NCBI GenBank assembly: GCA_026874595.1
Contig: CM049319.1
Location: forward strand, 39,689,473 to 39,753,472
Direction: 5' to 3'
DNA from: Sipunculus nudus
Lineage: Eukaryota; Annelida; Sipuncula; Golfingiida; Sipunculidae
DNA length: 64,000 nt
This document shows, piece by piece, positions 12,648 through 24,399 of this stretch. A program made the translations under genes and the position numbers. Each line of letters starts with the position of its first letter. The first letter of the stretch is position 1. The notes under the pieces were generated by a model. The model was not told the origin of the DNA. It ran no database searches and saw nothing but the letters and a program-made list of their open reading frames with translations.

Positions 12648-12684
<37 letters not shown>
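11440..12684 (+). pseudogene. CR1/L2-type LINE fragment with (ATT)n tail
   Basis: In plus-strand frames: VLGPILFTIY (near 11495), LYADDNQLFS (near 11565, intact catalytic box), CVNDIQKWVSKNNLKLNSEK (near 11640), then the C-terminal region with GPPWGGTYL (near 12160), SYLRSNNEYLHLP (near 12210), EQ.AFVLQLCK (near 12295) and SVDKFKSA (near 12360). The 3' untranslated end has 'gcgctttgagcgg' and 'gcattaaaagaataaatt' and runs into (ATT)n at 12647-12684, the usual tail of CR1/L2-type elements. Stops and frameshifts are frequent. The 5' end abuts the Gypsy element near 11.4 kb. Confidence 0.85.
12647..12684 (+). repeat. (ATT)n tail microsatellite
   Basis: About twelve ATT units ending the LINE; it marks the 3' end of the element. 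Confidence 0.95.
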
Positions 12685-12685
<1 letters not shown>

Positions 12686-15283
12686 GAAATGAAGGAGAAG
12701 AAGCATTTTTGTGATTTCAACATATGTTTATATAAATTTCCATAATTAATGAATTTCAAAATTCTGTGTAGCGTTTGAAAAAGCCAACACCTAAAGATAA
12801 AACAAACAAAATAAAAAACGGTCAAGAAATAAAGGAGAATAATTGTTATTTGCCAATTGTGAACGGACGCACCATGGACGGGACAATCGCCATGGCATAA
12901 GTCCATCGGGCATATGGCCCGGATGAACTTAACATTAAAGCGGCCCATTCCTATACAATAAGATAATATATTGAGCCTTTTATATAAATTAACCATACAA
13001 ATAGGAATAGGCGGATCCCATTGTGTACTAGCTGTCATTTTTTCTTAAATCCAAGCGTTTATGAAGAGCGTGTGGACCCATTGAAATGGCCGTTGATCGT
13101 TATCCAAAAAAGGTCATAAAGTGGCAAATTATACGAAACAGACGTTTGAAAATGGCAGAAGAATTGGCTTAACATGCTCTCACCAATAACGGCTAGTGCC
13201 TATAAACAGTTACCTTCGGTCACTTTTTTCTCCGTTTGTAAATATGGGCTCTTCTACCCTGTTTACCCTGTAGATATACAGGCTCATAAATCCATCATTG
13301 GTGCGTCATAAGATCTCTTCCTAGCAGAAGTCCATAGCTGTGTACCCTGATTAGTCCAGAAACCAGATACGTTTAACTACTAAGGCAGGTGAATAGCGGG
13401 CTGAAAATGGCCAATCACCACTTTAAGTTACATTTCTGGATAACTAGTTGGGCCAGTGATGGTGTTAATGGAATGGAAAGCATTATTTTCATTTAGTGTT
13501 TCCATTATAAATATTTGTTCAGCAACTTTAAAGACTAAGAAGGGCCTCATGGTGACCAAAAGAATGTTTTTTCTTCAAGGCTCTCATAATGTAGGTCATT
13601 TTGACCTAATTTAAGATTTCAAAGAAGATTTTACCAGGATCTGTCTTGGTATTAAGCAAACATTTTTTTATGACTCACAGATTTGTGCTCTGCTTCAGGA
13701 CGGACCGACGGCAGGACAATAGACAAGGATACATCGCTAATGCTCAGCATGGCTGAAAGTCTGATAAGCTCATGACCATAATGACATTAAGACCGTTATT
13801 GGCATAGTATGCAATAATAAACATATGAAAGTCATTGTAATAAAAACTCCTTGTGAAATTTTTATGATTACGATTCAATTGAACGCTTGTTCTGAGCTCG
13901 TTGTGTGTGTGTGTGTGGAGGGGGGTGAAGATAAAACCTATGCAGTTTTTGCCCTTTCAAATTATCCGTTCGATTTTTCAAAATTGAAATGTGATATTAT
14001 AATTAAAATGTTTGTTAAATATATTTAACTAGTTGTAAATTTTTTCAAGAAAACTTGTCCCAAAACACAAAAATACTCATGCAAGATATCTGTATGTTGA
14101 TTAGCCTTCCTCTCCATTTTTTTAATATGGGTTCTGCCAGTTTTATTATGATGCAGGTACATATGTATTGTGACAATTTTGCATGAATCATATATTATAA
14201 TGGGTTATTTATCGGCCTTTTTCCTTTGAAGATAAAATGCTTTCAGAATTAAAAATTACGAGGGACTTATGGGACCATTCCCATCTCTGAATTTCCAGAA
14301 CATTTCTTCATGCCAGCAATATAAATAAATGTGATTTTGCAAAAGGACCTGATACCTGTATTTATTTAGAAATTAAAAGCACCAGAATCAGGAGATTTTC
14401 TTCAGTCCACACCTAATATATCCCCTGTTTCCATGCGTCATCCTCTGGTAGAAACAAATATACTGCACTCAAATATGAATTTGACCTTTCAAGATGGTTA
14501 ATGTTCATATCAGTAGCTTGCAGCCCAGAGTTACCTATCGTTGACTTATTCAAATGAAGCCTATTTATATGCATGGTTTAAGGTTTTTAAATGTTTTCTG
14601 CAGTCTTAACTTTGACCCATTAAGGAATGATAATCTTAATCATCGATAGATCCCCATGATCAATACGCTTCAATAAAGCAATGTTTTCCTAACGTTGTCG
14701 CACGGTATATTATGATTAATTACAATATTCATTTAAAGTACTTAAATGATTACATAACAATACATGAATATAAATGTCCTCACACACATATGTGTATGTG
14801 TGTGCTTTTTAATGTCATCTTAGGGTAACAAGTTAATTAATAGCTCTTAAAACATTTCATTTTTTTGACAAAAGTTCAAGTATTTAAAATGTTTTGATTC
14901 GGGTTTTCAATGAAATAAATGAATACATGACTTTTTAGAAATATATCTTAATTTCCGGTTATTTATCACACATTAATGTTCTGAATAATTTCTGGTTCAT
15001 ACAGAGGGAAATTATAATTCTTTGAAATGATTTGTCATTTAATACACATGCCATTACATACGGTGCAAGGTATCCATTATTGTGTTGACGAAACTAAGTA
15101 GAATCGTCTGAATTACTATCTGGAGACGCTTGGTAACGTTTCCGTTATCTTAACCTACGGTCGTGATCGCCCGTTAAAATAACAATTTTGAGGTATTAAC
15201 GAACGAGAAGAAAATAACGGAAGTTTCGAGTTACGCAAAAAGAGAAATGAAGGAGTAACGAGTTGCTTTCGAACGCTTCCAGT
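12685..15283. other. No gene recognised
   Basis: AT-rich sequence with short, unrecognised open frames (for example 13038-12682 minus, 13825-14028 plus). Near 13540-13790 the text has the flavour of R1-like repeats ('aggtcattttgacctaattt', 'ggacggaccgacggcaggac') but no clear unit was delimited. No splice-consistent exon of a known family was seen. Confidence 0.4.
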
Positions 15284-15320
15284 ACCCCCCCCCCCCCCCA
15301 CACACACCCCACACACACAC
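15284..15320. repeat. Poly-C plus (CA)n tract
   Basis: About 15 C followed by CA-rich repeats ('cacacaccccacacacacac'). Confidence 0.95.
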
Positions 15321-15990
15321 AATACATCCCCAGTGTCGTTTTGAGGAGAAAGGCCTTCCACTGGCTATGACCGTGCTAAGGAATTACCTACCATATACCA
15401 TTAAAACTGCTGTTTCCGTCCTTGTGAACAAAAGAAAACATAAATCGTCTCGCTTATTCTTAGCCGGTGGGTCACTCTCTAGTCTCTGGCCCTTAAAGAC
15501 CTCATGGCCTTGCCCGCCGATCTCATGACCTTTCAACAGGTCAGAGGCCATGTCTCTGGGTGCTACCATTGCAGAAGAAATGGTCTTGACATCCTGCTTC
15601 TCTGCAAATTTGTTATCCCATTCTTTGTTAAGGCGTACCAGTATACAGTCACAACATCCTCATTGTCGTGGATTCTTGGCCACTGTAGATCTGTTTGACA
15701 AACTTTTCATGTGTTACCTTATACCATGTCCCTTAACTGTCCTAGGGATGCACTGCGGGTTTATTATAACGTTATTTAGCTCCAGCTTATACGTAACTGA
15801 GTTGTGCCCCTAGGAAAGTGTGTGCCGTTGTGTCTAGTCAAGAAGAATTTGTTGTTAGATATCTTAACAATGTTAGATATCATATCTTTCTCCGAACCCT
15901 TGTCATCTTAGCAAAGTCTGGGAATACAAACTTGACGTAATTAAATTTATAATATGCAAAGGACCATGAGATCCTTATTTGTACATAAAT
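15321..15990. other. No feature recognised
   Basis: Mixed-composition sequence with short open frames on both strands (for example 15504-15813 plus). None matches a recognised family. Confidence 0.35.
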
Positions 15991-15991
15991 G

Positions 15992-16881
15992 TACACTGTG
16001 AAAAATTGTGCGTTATTTTACGCGATTATGTCGTGGCAGCAAAGTTGACGTTGCATAGTCGCGTTATTTTACGCACATTTGATCATATCATTTGCGTAAT
16101 TTTACGCGACAAAGTACGTGATTTTACGCTTATTTGGCATTTAGATAAAGCGTAAATTTACGTGGTTAAGATCGTAATTTTACATTTAATGTTACGTTTT
16201 TATTAATTCATTTATGATACTAATGGCTTCAATGATAGAAAATAAGACACTGAATCTTGTTCATGTACACAAAGATTTATTACATCAAGCAAGGAGACAC
16301 GATATATCGATAGATGCAAAAAAGATCGATACAAACATTAATTGATCGACCAGAAAAGAATATTCATAATTAAAATGACAATCAATGGCTTTGAAAAGAA
16401 TCTTTATCAAACATATATGCAGTATTCTCAAACCTAAACATTCCTATCATGTAAAACACTACAAACATTACAGCAAGATTTCAGAGTTAATCCAGATAAT
16501 ACAAAGCAATTAGTTCCAAGTAAAATAAACAAGCCATTCGATAATCCGTGATATATGGTCTGTCAAAGAAAGCTTTTAATAACTGCTTGCGAAAAGTATC
16601 TGGATACTGCAAAGGTACAGAAAGTGTCACAAAAAATGAAATTACTCATGAAAAAAATAAATGAAATTGCTTATGGTCAAGGGAAACATCTGGCCTGTAT
16701 GTGTCATTAGCAATCCCCGCGAAGGAGTTAATTACCGCTCCAGTCTCGAGTAAAGTGATACAGTATTGGGCTAAACCATGATAACTCGACATATACGCGT
16801 GATGTCACGCCTTAAAGTCGCGTATTCCTGTTTGAGAGTGAATACCGGAAAATGGCACAATAAATTTACGCGACAGTGTAG
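15992..16881. repeat. Candidate small element with palindrome cluster
   Basis: The left end 'tacactgtgaaaaattgtgc' and the reverse complement of the right end, 'tacactgtcgcgtaaattta', share TACACTGT and nearby GCGTAAAT-like text, suggesting short terminal inverted repeats about 890 bp apart. Inside the left end (16003-16190) at least five copies of a self-complementary motif close to GCGTAATTTTACGC are packed together. The rest is AT-rich with no coding. The right end abuts the GGTGGCGCCACC repeat. A MITE-like element is one reading; the ends are short and imperfect. Confidence 0.35.
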
Positions 16882-18125
16882 GTGGCGCCACCTGTTATTT
16901 GAAAGAGAAAGCTATCTAAGATATATACATATGCAAAATTTTAGGGTGTATAAGTCAAACCAATACTGATATATGAGTGATTTTTACACTAGGCAGATGA
17001 CCAGATGGATACCAAGAAAAATTGATGCAAGTTTGGCCACAACATTTTTATAAGCTTTAGAGCTCTGTATGGTCTCTACTCATGCAAAATTTCAAGCCGA
17101 TACATCAAACCAGTCCTGAGATATTAGCACGGATGTCTGCAGTTTAAAGGTGAATGCAGTTGGCGCCAACTGACACAAAATCAAAAAAGCTATCCAAGAT
17201 GTATACATATGCAACATTTCTGGCAGACAAGCAAACCACTGCCGAGATATGAGTGATTTTATCCCACGGCAGACAAAATGAAGGACACTGTGCAGAAATA
17301 GTTGCAGGTGACGCCACCGGTTTTGCGTATGATACAGAGCTATATAAGATATATAAACATGCCAAGTTTTTGGCCGATATGTCATACCAGTCCTGAGATA
17401 TAAGCATGGACCTCTGCAACATGAACGTAAACGTAGGTGGCGCTACCTGCAAAAAATCGAGAGAGCTATCCAAGATGTATACACATGCAACACCTAGGCA
17501 TATAAGTCAATCCCCTACCGAAATATGAGTGATTTTATTCCAACGCAGACAAACGTATGGAAGCTGTGCAAGATGGTTGCAGGTGGCGTATAACAAAGAG
17601 CTATGTGAGATCTATACACATGCATAATTTCAGGAACGTCAAATCAGTCCTCAGATATTAGCATATATGTCTGCAGCGTGAACGTGAATGTAGGTGGCGC
17701 CACCTGTCATAAAATCAAGAAAGCTATCCAGGATGTATAGACATGCAAAATTTAAGTTGCAGAGATGTGAGTGTATTTAACCCAAGGCAGACGAACAGAT
17801 GGACGCTGTGCAAAAATGGGGCAGGTGGTGCCATCCAAAAGCTGAACTCGGGCTAAAATTTCAGCCCGATTAGACAAACCGAGTCCAAAGGTATGTGGGT
17901 ATATGTGTGAAAACACGCACAGATGGACGCACTACAGAGTGGAAAGGTCAGAGGTCAACGCAAAATGGCTAGGCACCGGTTTACGTGGCCCGATGATGGG
18001 GTAAAGTTTCGGAAAAATCGGTCCAGTGGTCTAAGAGGTGTATTCCAGAAACAAACGCGGTGACGGCGGCAGAACTCGGTCAAAAACATAGTATCCGCAA
18101 ACGTTGTTTTGCTTATACAATTACA
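16870..18125 (+). repeat. GGTGGCGCCACC tandem-core dispersed repeat (R2), copy 1
   Basis: Units of about 130-150 bp alternate between two forms. One opens 'gtaggtggcgccacctgt' and is followed by 'aaatcaagaaagctatcca' and 'gatgtatacacatgcaaaat'. The other opens 'gcaggtggcgccacc' and is preceded by 'aggcagacaaacagatgg'. Palindrome cores lie near 16880, 17160, 17310, 17437, 17580, 17693 and 17823. A unique 3' section then runs to 'catagtatccgcaaac', an imperfect hairpin (18091-18118) and 'aatta'. The same 3' section ends the copy at 35.5 kb, which defines a 3' terminus. No coding capacity; non-autonomous. Confidence 0.85.
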
Positions 18126-18575
18126 GGAGGCAAATCAACAAACAAAACTCATATTCTTGAGGCCAGTAAACAATGAAAGGATGTTGTGAAGGGAATGCTA
18201 AAACTTGATCTTTCTATTCAGGAGATAAAAGTATCAGCATTTTTAAGGCTTTCAGTTGAACCATTTAATGTTAAATTCTCAGGTCCGTGTGTAATAAGAG
18301 AACTAAGTGACAGACAATGTGCTTCATATTTCTGATAGATGAAAGGTGAACTGTTATGACAATTACACTCAATGCATATCCCAAAAGAAGTTCATAAGAA
18401 AATCTCCAGGGTATATCGTTGAATATGGTCACGATCAGTACGTTAAAGTCAATGAACCAATTGAAAGAAAATAAGATGTACCCAACAGATCAGGAAACTC
18501 GAAAATTATTCAAAACCTGACTGAGAAGCATTGTTGAGTCACAATAGAGTACGTTGATTTATTGATTCACTCCTA
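18126..18575. other. No feature recognised (possible Gypsy remnant)
   Basis: AT-rich sequence leading into the Gypsy RT fragment. It may be the decayed upstream part of that element, but no motif is readable. Confidence 0.3.
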
Positions 18576-18812
18576 TTGACTCATTGGATATCCCCAGACG
18601 TACATTTATTGCTGTACATGCATGGTTTTAATGTCAAAGATGCTCCTGTTAATCCCAGAAACATAATTCATCAGATATATTATATGATTCAGAATTTGAT
18701 AATGATTCAAAAGTCTATGAGTCCTGGTTTAGTTATACCTAAGCTGGATGGTCCGAACGTGATTTGCACAGATTACAGAAAGGTTAAGGCCATCTCAGAA
18801 ACGGCGTCTTAG
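18576..18812 (+). pseudogene. Ty3/Gypsy reverse transcriptase fragment
   Basis: The frame encodes PVNPRNIIHQIYYMIQN, then SPGLVIPKLDGPNVICTDYR and KVKAIS. This matches the start of the Ty3/Gypsy RT domain (the 'SPCVLVPKPDG...CTDYRKVN' block) and the usual 'VNP..R..I..E..YM' lead-in. The reading frame dies at TAG after about 78 codons. No protease, RNase H or integrase follows before 20 kb. It differs in sequence from the elements at 6.4-11.3 and 59.9-62.3 kb. Confidence 0.75.
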
Positions 18813-18830
18813 CTGATAAGATGATTAGAA

Positions 18831-20978
18831 TCTAATACTTATAAAAGGAATTCAGTTCACGTTTGTTTGCAGTGTTCTCTAAAACCGCGTTGTGTACAAT
18901 ATTGTGCCATACATCATTTTAAAGGTTATTATCCCCGCAGTGACATAGGCGATATGAAAATAAATCATTTTTAATATACATATAATTTTGAGTGATTTTT
19001 CCGTTTTTTTACCGAGCACAGTCGAACTGCCTTCGGCATTCACCGGAATGCGTGCATCGTGGTCAATTAACCTCTAACACTAAGGACTATTGTTCATATG
19101 AATAACGCTTGCTTTCAATGAGGGATTTGACCTACGTGCGTGGTCAGTATGTTTCTCGCTTAATGAAACGGAGAGTTCAACCCAGGAGGATTAATGACAA
19201 AACTTAATTCAAGGTCCCAGTTTCAGGAATAGGGCTAGGGTGGTGCCGGGGGTCTGAAAATGGGATACGGACCCACTGCATGGAGTCCCGCTGGGTCCGC
19301 TTCTGCTACTTACGATGTTCTTCAGGAACAGTTTCCTTGCAATGTATACATTTAATTAATCTTTAATGTGTTCCTCACTTCAACCTATTCTTTATACGTC
19401 CAACGATAGAAACCAGTCAAATATATACGAAACACTGTATGCCTCCGCGTCTCATTCCGCTTCGCAATGTAAACCATCACTGACCAGGTCTTTAAGGTAA
19501 ACATACGAAATATATGGATACGGATATGATTTTTGCCACGAGCACAGCGCCACAAAATAACAGTAAAAATTATTTGTATATATCGTATTCCGAGAGTATC
19601 CCACTAAAAATCTATATTTTCTTTTAACTTTTATAATAAAAAATGGCCAACATTCACTATCTCAGTAAATATATCTCCCAAACCGCGATAAAAAGCCCGG
19701 CATACCGGGTTTATCAGCTAGTATGTTATAAATATGATTGGGTATTCTAAACGAGTCAGTAAATTCGATGCTAAATTCTTAAAATTACTGGATATGCTTG
19801 GCTGGGTTTTGTCCGTTTCGGATGATGCCATACAGGCTGAAAAATGCTCCTTCCACATGTCAAAGAATGAGGAATAATATACATGATGTAGTGAATTGTA
19901 CCAGTTACATTTAGGACATTGCAGTACCCAGCGAAATTTTGTCAGAGTGTTGACAGTCTCTTTCTTTATAAACTTGAAGAAAAGTAGTTTTTTTGCCAAG
20001 CCGCCATTCAATTCTTTAGTCATGTGGTTAACAAATTTATGAAAATAGACAACTTAAATGGTTTAAGACTGCTTGGGAAATCAAGAAAATTCTTGACAAT
20101 TTAAACAGACCAAATGGTTTGTTTGAATAAGAGGTGACATTACGCACATAAACACACAAGTCGGGCTACACACAATCACACACAATCAATTTTAATGTCT
20201 TGTTTTGCTGTATGTGGATAGAAAATTCTAAAAAAAGCACTTAAACCAGTTTGGTTTAAACATGTTTTAAATTGATGTGTGAAAGCTAAAATAATTTTCT
20301 ATATTTTCTAAAAATATTCCACATTTTGAACTGTTGGCCCAGACATACATAGTGTTATATTTATCATTAATATCATTCCTTTCATATAAATAATATATAT
20401 AAAGGCTTTTCTGTTTTATACGACGCATATAAGAAATCAGCACTTTAGGGTTACAGCTTGTTCAAGCAAAGAAATGGACCAGTTTTGAATAACCCTTTGG
20501 GATATATCAAGTAAAAATACATAACAAAAGCTGTTTTTGTAAAATTCTGTTATTTCTTGATTTTTACACACCTACCTGAGAGATGATCTAAATAATTAAA
20601 AACAAGACAAACCGCTATTATGTTTCTGTTAAAAACACTAATCATCTATTATAAATCCAACTTGTTACTATTTTTGTCCAAACACAGTCCAGCAAATGGT
20701 TCTTCATGAGAAAATAATTTAGATACATCTGAATGGCTAGCCGTCCACCACGGCTGTAATAGTAAACATTTAACATTAAGCTTCCTGACACCTCAGTCTC
20801 ATGACAGTAAAGTTATTGTTATATTGTATATCCACATGGTACGTTTTACCAGTTTACATTCATATTTTCATTGTATAATCCATGGTCCGTCCTAAATCAT
20901 AAATCCGCCACTAGATGACTCTGATCAGCATCTGTATATCTACTAGTACACTAGGACATGTTCAGCCCTGGTGTACCA
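18831..20978. other. 3' flank of the oxidase gene; nothing else recognised
   Basis: AT-rich intergenic-looking DNA downstream (minus strand) of the oxidase stop codon. It should hold the 3' UTR, but I could not fix a poly-A site. One open frame of 101 codons lies at 20023-19718 (listed separately). Confidence 0.4.
19718..20023 (-). CDS. Unrecognised open frame with Cys/His cluster
   Basis: An ATG-to-stop frame of 101 codons. It is Lys/Phe-rich at the N-terminus, then reads WVLQCPKCNWYNSLHHVYY and DMWKEHFSACM, so a C-x2-C pair is followed by His and Cys residues that could bind zinc. No family was recognised. It could be an exon of a neighbouring gene, a transposon fragment or chance; composition alone does not settle this. 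Confidence 0.2.
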   Translation of the reverse strand: MTKELNGGLAKKLLFFKFIKKETVNTLTKFRWVLQCPKCNWYNSLHHVYYSSFFDMWKEHFSACMASSETDKTQPSISSNFKNLASNLLTRLEYPIIFITY

Positions 20979-21095
20979 TCATAATTTGGACTGAGCCTGT
21001 CGAGCTAATGTCTGCACCGCCAGTCTGACAGCATGTCCAGCTGAACCCCAGCTCAGGGCCACGCCGTTCCCTCCATGGCCGTAATTATGTATGAC
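20979..21095 (-). CDS. DDO: DDO/DAO last exon, with PTS1
   Basis: The exon is 117 nt, phase 0, 38 codons plus TGA. It begins directly after a strong 3' splice site (a run of T/C then CAG, at 21096-21115) and reads VIHNYGHGGNGVALSWGSAG, the family signature that closes the FAD site. It ends with the peroxisomal targeting tripeptide Ser-Lys-Leu. The preceding exon, 10.1 kb upstream, ends in phase 0 with CAG|GTACTT, so the join is clean. Confidence 0.93.
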   Translation of the reverse strand, partial: VIHNYGHGGNGVALSWGSAGHAVRLAVQTLARQAQSKL

Positions 21096-22190
21096 CTGAA
21101 AAAAAGACAGGCAAACATGATGATGACACCATGGTGACACTAGCGGCCCATGTCGCTCAGCTAAGGTACACCAACCGAGAAAATCTTGACCTACGTTAAC
21201 AGAAAAAGGAAACAAAACGGGATGGTGTCCGTAGTGGATACATGAGGGTTGTGAGTGGCAAACCCCCCCCCCCCTAAAAAACCCTGTGCAATGGGATATA
21301 CATCAGGTAAAATGCTTTCCTGATAACAAGCTTGACCATTTTTTTAAAACTGTGTGCAAAGCTGACATCACAAATTATTTTCTTACCACTGCAAGTAAAA
21401 ATATTATTTTTTATGGTACCTGAAATTACTAGATAACTATAACAGGTCTTGACATAAATAAAGTGTTTACCATATGACGCACAGAAGACCATTTTAGTTG
21501 GCACTTTTGTTGAGAAGCAGGGGAATTAAGCATCCTTGTCCACTTCCTAGTGATTCAGAATGCAAAGGACCCATTAACTGTAAACCTAAAATTGCTAAAG
21601 CAGTATTCAAAGAAATACTCAGTGGCACTGACATTTCACAGTATATATCAGGAGAGAGAGGCATTTCTATTGTAGATTTAAAGGGAGAGAACCAAGAAAA
21701 TGCGACATGTTAACAATACTTGAGTAAATAATTAATATTTATATGTTAGATGTAAGTAAATGTCAATTTTATCATGAACGTATTACACTTAATGCATTTT
21801 ATATATACATATATTTTATATATGTCAGTACCATCAAGGAATGTTAATCCTTGAGCAACTTCTAACAAGCCTAGTACATCCAAAACGCCAAAACAGGTTA
21901 GTTTTCTCAAAAAACAGTTTAATGTAATGCAACAAATTACTCGGTATTCCCAATGCACAGTTGAATGTTATGATAACAAATTTCTGTTAAAGTTTCTGTG
22001 AAATTGCTCATGTCTACATATGAGCCTCTGTCTCTGAACCAATTTTTAAAACCAGATATTAAGCTGCATGTTATTTCACGGTGATAATATATATGAGAAT
22101 ATGTCTCTCTGTCTTTTTTGCAAAAATGTGCACAGTTCTGGTTATATTGTTAAAGGCTTTAAGTATGATTTCACTGTTTTGTAATTCTAG
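21096..22190. other. Intron, 3' part; nothing certain recognised
   Basis: The start of the 10.1-kb intron next to the last exon. It holds a poly-C tract (21263-21274), one unrecognised open frame (21498-21713 plus) and short TA-rich stretches. Confidence 0.5.
21498..21713 (+). CDS. Unrecognised open frame in intron
   Basis: A 71-codon frame with coding-like composition (SRGIKHPCPLPSDSECKGPI and FKEILSGTDISQYISGERGI). It lies antisense to the oxidase gene inside its last intron. No family was recognised. It may be a fragment of an unknown transposon or a retrocopy; no flanking duplication or poly-A was seen. Confidence 0.22.
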   Translation: MALLLRSRGIKHPCPLPSDSECKGPINCKPKIAKAVFKEILSGTDISQYISGERGISIVDLKGENQENATC

Positions 22191-22194
22191 CTCT

Positions 22195-24254
22195 CTCGTC
22201 CAATTTCCCAATCAGCCTAACAAGCTGTGTCTGCAAAACCATGGAGCGTGTCATCAACCAGCGGCTGAAATGGTTCTTCAAGAAGGAAGGTAGAGGGCAA
22301 GGTGCACTTACAAGATACAGGAGCATTGAGGATTAGACGATATTTTTTGGGCAGATGATAGAAGATGCATTCCAAAGTAAAAAAAAAAAGTCGTACTGGG
22401 AACATTCTTAGACCTGCTGAAAGCTTTTGACAAAGTATGGAAGGATGGGCTACTCGTCAAGCTACTCCACATCGACGTCTAAGGGAATGTACAACTTGGT
22501 CAAGTGTTACCTGCACATCTTCAGAGCACGAGTCACAGTAGATTGGCACAGCTGACAGAAAGTGTTGCTACGAGAGGGAGTTTCACCATCCTTGTTCATC
22601 CTCTTTATGAACGACCTCATCCCAGAACTACCCAGAGGAGTACATGCTTCCCGCCATGCTGATGACCTTGTTCTCTGGTGCACAGAAGAGTATGTTACAA
22701 CAGCCACATACAGAATGCAGCTAGCCCTAGACAGCATCACCTACTGGACAGACAACTGGTGCATCACCATCAACAAGGAAAAATCAAGTGCCACACTCTT
22801 AACAATCTCAAACAAAGCAAAGGCCATAAAGCTGACCCTGGGAGATACAAACCTTAAGTATGAAGACCAACAGACTTACTTAGGGATAAACTTTGACAAA
22901 AGACAGACATCGAAACGACACGTCCAGAATGCAGAGGCAAAGTCCAGAAGAAACCTGGACATCAGGAGAAAACTGGCCGGTCCTCAGTGGGGAGCAAATG
23001 AGAATATCCTAAAGAGTATTTACAAATGCAGAGTGCGTCCCAATCTGGAGTATGGATCCAATACCTGGATTACTGCTGCCCAGACACACCATCAGCCCCT
23101 TGACAGAGTACAGAACAAGCCTTACGCATCAGTACTGCGGCAGTGAGATCAACAGCAATCGAGAAGATTCAAGAACTAACGTGCATCCCCAAACTGAATA
23201 AGAGAAGAGAATGCAAAGCACTGGTTCAATTGCTGAAAGTATTGTCACCCAAGGATCACCCATTGAAAAAGAGGATGGAAGAACTAAACCCGGGCAGGCT
23301 AAAAAGATCCAGCTTTGTTAGAGAAGCAAGGGTACTACAGAGGAAGTTCAATACCAGGCTCCCTGCACAGGTTGAAACTCTGACCTCTGACATGATACCA
23401 CCATCGAAAGAGGGAGCAACGGCCAAGACTGTATGTACAACAGTACCACACCTCTCCAACAAAGATAAACATAGCAGCACAAGCTTGAAAGCCCTCCCCC
23501 TAGCCATGATGGATGAGAGATACCCCAAGGAAGCATGGCCACAGGTCTATACCGATGGGTCAGCAACAGAGTTATGCTGAAAGGAGGTGCAGGGATGTAC
23601 TCTGAGTACCAAGATGGTCACTGGCAGACAGAGGCAATACCAACTGGCCCCTACTGCTCAAACAACAGAGCTCTGTAGGAACCTCTAGTCTATGCTGCAT
23701 ACATGCTTAGCCAAGACCTCGGCCAAGATACCCAGCTAGTATTTTTAACAGATGCACTCTCAGTCCTTGAGGCAGTAAGAACCGGGAAAGACCAAAGGCC
23801 CCAGAAAGCACTACACAAAATCAAGTGCCCAAGAGTGGTACTGCAGTGGATCCCGCCTCACTGTGGAATACAGGAAAATCAAGAAGCTGACAGGATGGCA
23901 AAGCTGAGTGCATCTAAAGACCAAGAGGAGTACGCTGTTAGCTATGAAGAGATGAAGACCATCATCAAAGCATTGCACAGACCACCAAAGGTGCAGGACA
24001 GCTACCATCAACTGTCAAGACAAGAGCCTCAGGACAGGACACAACAGGCTGTGTCAACACACGACAGGTGCTTTTGCTTAGTATCATCTCCCTTCTGTCC
24101 CTGTGGTGATGCAGAACAGACTGTCGAACTTGCACTCCAGGACTGCAGGAACCACCAGCCGCTAAGGGAAGAGATCTGGCCAATACCAAACACGACCCGG
24201 GAGAAGCTGTACGGCCCAGTGGCAGAACTTATGAAGACCACACATTTCACATGA
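22195..24254 (+). pseudogene. I-like LINE: reverse transcriptase plus RNase H (5'-truncated, broken)
   Basis: It starts abruptly inside the RT with SLTSCVCKTMERVINQRLKW (near 22215), then LLKAFDKVWKDGLLVKLL (near 22420). The frame 22562-23146 gives SPSLFILFMNDLIPELPRGV and HADDLVLWC (catalytic box with Tyr changed to His). KSIYKCRVRPNLEYGSNTW follows. Frame 23143-23580 continues to WPQVYTDGSA, the first Asp of an RNase H domain. Frame 23703-24254 completes it with QLVFLTDALSVLEAVRTGK and VVLQWIPPHCGIQENQEADR, then a C-terminal Cys cluster (CPCGDAEQ...C). An RNase H after the RT is typical of the I group (I, Nimb, Ingi). At least three frameshifts make it inactive. It lies antisense within the oxidase intron. 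Confidence 0.87.
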
Positions 24255-24399
24255 GAACCAAACACCTAGTGTGACGGTAATCAAAAAGAAGAATCACTCA
24301 ATATACTTATCAGTAATGGGAGACTTGGCAGGGATCAAGGTATTGGTAAATGGACTTGTTGTGAATTTTAACCAAATTTTCTCTGATGTAAAGTTAAAT

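Noticed and set aside
17092-17473. Minus-strand frames of 97 and 109 codons
   Set aside because: They lie across R2 tandem units and repeat the same peptide words, so they reflect the repeat.
22507-24265. Minus-strand open frames over the I-like LINE
   Set aside because: Antisense shadows of the RT and RNase H frames.
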